NCBI GenBank assembly: GCA_947503555.1
Contig: CANNEE010000012.1
Coordinates: forward strand, 62,001-126,000
Length of the DNA stretch: 64,000 nt
DNA from: an uncultured Shewanella sp.
GTDB taxonomy: Bacteria; Pseudomonadota; Gammaproteobacteria; Enterobacterales; Shewanellaceae
Direction: 5' to 3'
The number at the start of each line of letters is the position of its first letter. The first letter of the stretch is position 1. A program made the position numbers and the translations under genes. The notes beneath the pieces were generated by a model, which saw only the letters and a program-made list of their open reading frames with translations, ran no database searches and was not told where the DNA came from. Positions 60,125 through 64,000 of this stretch are shown one piece after another.

Positions 60125-63100
60125 TTAGTTATCTAATACAGGTAAGTAAGTCATTACTCGACGATCTCTCGTCAATTGCTTATTGAGGATCTCTCCTACA
60201 GTACCATTACTTAGTTTAACAGCCATAACATCAGGGTTGGCTTCAATGAAAGCATTAATCTCATTGATACGCTTGATTAAACCTAGAGCAAGTACGTTCT
60301 CAGAAGTGGCCGCATAGACACGCCCATTAAGCGCAATCTCAGCCTGAGTATCTAGCCCTGGGTTCGCTAGGTGGATACCCACATGCTCACGCCATACTCG
60401 CGCTTTCTCCTCACCTTGATAATCACTATCAACTGAAGCTAACACCACCTGACGTAGAATCAACTCAAGCAGATTACTCTTACCTTTAGGCTGACCGTTA
60501 ACGGTATCAAAACCTAGGTAACGAGATACTGAGCGATCATAGTTCGGCAATGGCTCAACACTTTGATCGGCAAAGTCAACAAAGTAAGGTAGATATTCAT
60601 CTAGCTTGCCACTTGCACCACAATCACCAACAAACAATGCCTTACCACCGGATACTAACCCTGGACCTTCACCCATAGTCATCTTACATAGCATGTCCGT
60701 GAAGATAGGTTTAATTTGAGGTAGATCGGCTAGTGCCTTATAGCCACGACTAGTGGTACTACGCGCAGTAGTTCTACTTACCAGGGCTCGCACTGCAAGT
60801 AATTTATCAGGCCATACACCTAGCACGTCACGCTCATTCACATAAGGGTGATTAGGTGAACTCGCAGGTGTTTTCATACCATTTAACAAACGACCCGAGA
60901 AGGTGACTTCAGGATAGAGTCTGTCACGATATGCTTCAGAAATCTTACTTTGTAAAATAAGCTCTTTTAACGCCTCGGGAGAGTCAGAGAAACGGGCAAT
61001 GACATCACCTGGCTCAAACTTATTGTTCATACTGCTTTGTTTAAAGCGGTATTCTTTTAATAGCTCCGCAAAGTTATAGCTCTGCCTTAGGCCAACTGAG
61101 TCATCAGACTTAAACTTAAAAGTTACGTCCACAGTGGCATCATTCTCACCCATTAATTTAAGGAAGAAATCAGCAGATTTGTTCATCGCGCGCTGGTTTG
61201 CACAATACCAAGCATCAGTACCAGCATCGGCCTTAGCTTTACAGTCACTGGCAAAGAAGTTCTCAGGCAAGCTAAAGATATCTTCAAGGAAGCTCACATC
61301 TTCAACAAACTGACGAATCTCATCAAACTGGCGCTTACGGCGGACTGTGTAACTCAAGCTATGATCTTCATATAAAGATTGACGATTATGTCTTAAGTTA
61401 TTGGTCTCATAGCTATCGTTATATCTGTCGATATAGAACTGGGCAATATCATCGAGATTCTCACCTGCATCACTACGGTTACAGTTACTGTTTAGGGTCA
61501 CATGACCATCAGTACAGAAAGAGTAACTACGTAACTTATGCTCTTTAGCGACATTAAATAGAGAACCAAATTGGGTATCACCTTTAATATTGCCGGCTTC
61601 AAGCTCTTGGCGACGCTTCTCGTCTTCTTCTTTCAGAGAAACAAAGTTACGCTTAATAAGAGTTTGATTATCAATCGCTTCCTGTTTCGCCTTTTCCGCT
61701 TCTTCAATTAGTTTCTGTTGCTCTGGAGTCGGATTTTCAATAATCACATCGCCTTCAACTTCACGAGCATAACCAAATCTTAATGCAGCTAAATCATAAG
61801 GCTGCAGCAAAGTCGCAAAGCGGTTGACGTTATAGTCCATTTGGCTGGCAAAATCGGCTTTAGCATTCAAAGTCGGGTAACCCGCCTCGGCAAAAGCAGC
61901 ATTCAACTGAGCTAGCTGTGCAGGAGTAAAGGCATTCTCGGCATCACGACTACCAGCAAAATTATGGCGCAGACCAAAGTTATGGCCGAGCTCATGGCTT
62001 AGCGTGCCAGCAAAGGCTTGAGCAGCCAGTTTGGTTGTCAGCTCATCTTGAAGCTGTACTGGAATAGCTTCAAAGGCAATAAGCTTACCCCCCACTGTAC
62101 CATCAACCCAAAACGCAGGATTTTTCCAGTCGATACGATGGCCTTTGATACCGCGAGGTAACTCGCGATTCTTTCCACCCTCAGCAAATACATTATCTAC
62201 ATGCATCATGCTGTTTTCAGACCAAAAGTCTTGGGTTTCTTTATCGAAACTAACTAGACTATTAAACTCTTCATTAGCGGGCTCAATAGACAAGACTCTT
62301 GCTTGTGCTTCTTGCTGAAGACCAGGCGCTTGATACTCACTCGCCTGCATTGGCACCTTAACGCTCGGCTCTACCGCAATAGATACAGCCTCATAAGGCA
62401 CACCAGTAAGCTCAGTGGCTGATTTGGCATCTAATTTACCGCGGTTATAGTCAAGGCGAACTTGACGGTAATAGCGCACAGAACCTTGTTTCAAGTTAGA
62501 ACTGTATTGGTTTACGCGACCACTAACAATTTCACCAGTTAATGGGTTAGCCGCAGATGGACCATAACCCGCTAACCCATTATCCAATGGTTCATCAAAT
62601 AAAGTGATGTTGCTATAACGTAAATCACCATGATGCTTGTCATTAGCTTGTTCAAGCACAAGCTCAGGGAAGCCAGTTTGATACAGCTTGTTTTGAATAT
62701 TCAGCGCTGTAATCGTCTGGTTTGCCGCATCAAGATATGGCTTGTTCTTATCCAAGTAGAAGTTATTACTTAAATAATAAGTAATCTGCTCCTTCTCAGG
62801 GTTAAATCGGTTCATGTATGAGCGAACATAACCATCTACACCATCACTATCGGTGCCATCTCTATAGGTATGAGTGGTTCGGAAGAAACCATAGGTACCA
62901 TTTTCATCTTCGCTATAAGGAATCGCTTTGTAATCCTTACTCGCTAGCAGATCAACGGCAACGATAGAGATAAACTCACTGGTTTTGAAGGATAAATTAT
63001 CAAGGCTACCGCGATAGAATTTATTTAAACAACTTGGCGATGCTTGATAAGTGTGCTCGATCTCGATATTGATCACACCACTATCAAGGTCAAACTCATA

Positions 63101-63679
63101 GCCCTTCCAGCCTTCAGTACGAACTAACCTAGGTTCTTCGGTTTCTGTAACACATTGACCAAACATGAAGATATCATTGATACCCATCTCCGCAATTTTG
63201 GTCGCAGCAAGATCAGGGACAAAGTAGCGTTTATCGTACCATTTCAGATCTTTATCATTATTAACTTCTTCAACGTTAATACACTCGCGCCACTTATCTT
63301 CTTGGCACTTGTAATCGATATAGGCACCAGGAATGGTCAATATAGGCGCTTCATTAAATTTATTGGGATAGCGAGTATCATGGCCTAAACCTATGTTATC
63401 TCTATCGATTTGATTAACTTGAATACCATTTTTTGATTTAGTTAAGGTGACCAGCTTAGGATCACCCTGTGATAAACCACGGATAGATGCTGCATAACGA
63501 GGGGCCTTGCCCACGCTACGAATATACATATATTGGCGCTCGCCAGCCTTATCAATCTTAGCCGTTGTAACTTCATTCTCGTCTCTAGGAACCTCTTTAA
63601 AGGGTTCCTCACCCGCGCCACAGCCAGCCAATAAAACTGTACTACTCATGGCTAGGTAGAGTAATGACTTCTTCATCAA
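60125..63679 (-). CDS. Large lipoprotein metzincin-type zinc metalloprotease, copy 2
   Basis: 1184 aa, paralogous to copy 1. Lipoprotein signal MMKKSLLYLAMSSTVLLAGC. Zinc site HELGHNFGLRHNF near residue 560 and a candidate Met-turn SQMDYNVNRF. Stretches such as GYGPSAANPLTGEIV and RYNDSYETNNLRHNRQS align with copy 1 (GYGPSATNPLTGEIV and RYKDSYETANQRNDRQS), proving duplication; overall the two have diverged considerably. It follows a barrel gene whose end is at 63705, again a short gap (25 bp). Confidence 0.85.
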   Translation of the reverse strand: MMKKSLLYLAMSSTVLLAGCGAGEEPFKEVPRDENEVTTAKIDKAGERQYMYIRSVGKAPRYAASIRGLSQGDPKLVTLTKSKNGIQVNQIDRDNIGLGHDTRYPNKFNEAPILTIPGAYIDYKCQEDKWRECINVEEVNNDKDLKWYDKRYFVPDLAATKIAEMGINDIFMFGQCVTETEEPRLVRTEGWKGYEFDLDSGVINIEIEHTYQASPSCLNKFYRGSLDNLSFKTSEFISIVAVDLLASKDYKAIPYSEDENGTYGFFRTTHTYRDGTDSDGVDGYVRSYMNRFNPEKEQITYYLSNNFYLDKNKPYLDAANQTITALNIQNKLYQTGFPELVLEQANDKHHGDLRYSNITLFDEPLDNGLAGYGPSAANPLTGEIVSGRVNQYSSNLKQGSVRYYRQVRLDYNRGKLDAKSATELTGVPYEAVSIAVEPSVKVPMQASEYQAPGLQQEAQARVLSIEPANEEFNSLVSFDKETQDFWSENSMMHVDNVFAEGGKNRELPRGIKGHRIDWKNPAFWVDGTVGGKLIAFEAIPVQLQDELTTKLAAQAFAGTLSHELGHNFGLRHNFAGSRDAENAFTPAQLAQLNAAFAEAGYPTLNAKADFASQMDYNVNRFATLLQPYDLAALRFGYAREVEGDVIIENPTPEQQKLIEEAEKAKQEAIDNQTLIKRNFVSLKEEDEKRRQELEAGNIKGDTQFGSLFNVAKEHKLRSYSFCTDGHVTLNSNCNRSDAGENLDDIAQFYIDRYNDSYETNNLRHNRQSLYEDHSLSYTVRRKRQFDEIRQFVEDVSFLEDIFSLPENFFASDCKAKADAGTDAWYCANQRAMNKSADFFLKLMGENDATVDVTFKFKSDDSVGLRQSYNFAELLKEYRFKQSSMNNKFEPGDVIARFSDSPEALKELILQSKISEAYRDRLYPEVTFSGRLLNGMKTPASSPNHPYVNERDVLGVWPDKLLAVRALVSRTTARSTTSRGYKALADLPQIKPIFTDMLCKMTMGEGPGLVSGGKALFVGDCGASGKLDEYLPYFVDFADQSVEPLPNYDRSVSRYLGFDTVNGQPKGKSNLLELILRQVVLASVDSDYQGEEKARVWREHVGIHLANPGLDTQAEIALNGRVYAATSENVLALGLIKRINEINAFIEANPDVMAVKLSNGTVGEILNKQLTRDRRVMTYLPVLDN

Positions 63680-63704
63680 AAACCTCTTATCCTATTCGTC
63701 GTTT

Positions 63705-64000
63705 TTAAAAATATTTTGTAAGTGATAAATAGAAGGTTGAACTTCTCTTATCATAAACCTCAAATCCTTGAGCCGAGCCAATTTCAGGATCATAAAAACG
63801 ACCAGAGTTGTTATGTCCTATTGCTGCTACCCAATCAGGTTCAAATTCCCATCCCAGCTCTTGCAGAAAGGTAAATTTGTTGTCCATGGTTTTGCCATAA
63901 TAATTTTTGGCATGAGCTATCTTTCCATTTAATTCTAAATAAACACTTGGTGTAATCTGCCAATATGCATCCATTAAGACATCAAACTGTTTCTCAATTA
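63705..64000 (-). CDS. Outer-membrane beta-barrel protein beside metalloprotease copy 2 (5' part outside window)
   Basis: The minus-strand frame is open through the right edge (it reads IEKQFDVLMDAYWQITPS across 63974-64000), so the ATG at 63974 is internal and the gene continues outside. The visible 98 residues alternate as beta-strands (SVYLELNGKIAHAKN, RSSTFYLSLTKYF) and end in an aromatic residue, like the barrel protein of the first module. Its position just before the protease gene mirrors that module. Confidence 0.75.
   Translation of the reverse strand, partial: IEKQFDVLMDAYWQITPSVYLELNGKIAHAKNYYGKTMDNKFTFLQELGWEFEPDWVAAIGHNNSGRFYDPEIGSAQGFEVYDKRSSTFYLSLTKYF

Noticed and set aside
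63705-63974. A complete 89-aa gene starting at 63974
   Set aside because: The frame stays open beyond the ATG to the right edge, so this is the 3' part of a longer barrel gene.

Overview
The window reads as chromosomal DNA of a marine gammaproteobacterium, most likely a Shewanella (Alteromonadales). This is judged from gene content and order: hslV-hslU-DUF971, ubiE-ubiJ-ubiB-tatABC-tatD-diguanylate cyclase-hemB, gppA-rhlB divergent from trxA-rho, ubiD-fre, and frmA-fghA beside an iron-dependent alcohol dehydrogenase. No tRNA, rRNA or CRISPR array was recognised, and no complete insertion sequence or integrase gene is present. The attribution is inference from recognised proteins; no database was consulted.

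Layout. 1-5.1 kb (minus): a heavy-metal RND efflux operon (small Cys/His protein, CzcB/CusB adaptor with a His-rich repeat, and a CzcA/CusA pump whose C-terminus lies outside the window). 5.2-7.6 kb: small genes (DUF3012 lipoprotein, SpoIIAA-like protein, ArfB ribosome rescue factor, GNAT, membrane protein). 7.8-10.8 kb: aroQ-accB-accC-SDR. 11-14.5 kb: an octapeptide-repeat protein, a two-component system and a membrane-anchored repeat protein. 14.8-21.2 kb: alkaline phosphatase, then a formaldehyde-detoxification region (LysR regulator, Fe-ADH, FrmA, FghA) whose two promoter regions share a conserved 33-bp motif. 21.3-32.9 kb: two small secreted proteins, ubiD, fre, a MazG-like protein, a GGDEF-EAL protein, argS, ftsN, and hslVU behind a near-consensus sigma-32 promoter.

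33.3-35.7 kb is the accessory island and the most interesting part. Two integron-type gene cassettes lie head to tail, each bounded by the expected complementary core sites, with two near-identical attC sites and no integrase. Cassette 1 encodes an unknown 172-aa protein. Cassette 2 encodes a HEPN-motif (AbiU2-like) protein, a plausible defence or toxin RNase. A 44-bp perfect palindrome precedes the cassettes. On both sides lie hairpin-rich elements in opposite orientation. They share terminal boxes but have different internal hairpins, and many of those hairpins present a GGA-type loop on unrelated, perfectly paired stems.

35.7-54.4 kb is mostly housekeeping: DnaQ-type exonuclease, glycosyltransferase, PAP2 phosphatase, rraA, an arginase-family enzyme, ubiquinone biosynthesis, Tat export, hemB, gppA, rhlB, trxA and rho. 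54.6-64 kb (minus) holds two copies of a module made of an outer-membrane beta-barrel gene followed by a very large lipoprotein metzincin-type zinc protease; the second barrel gene runs off the right edge.
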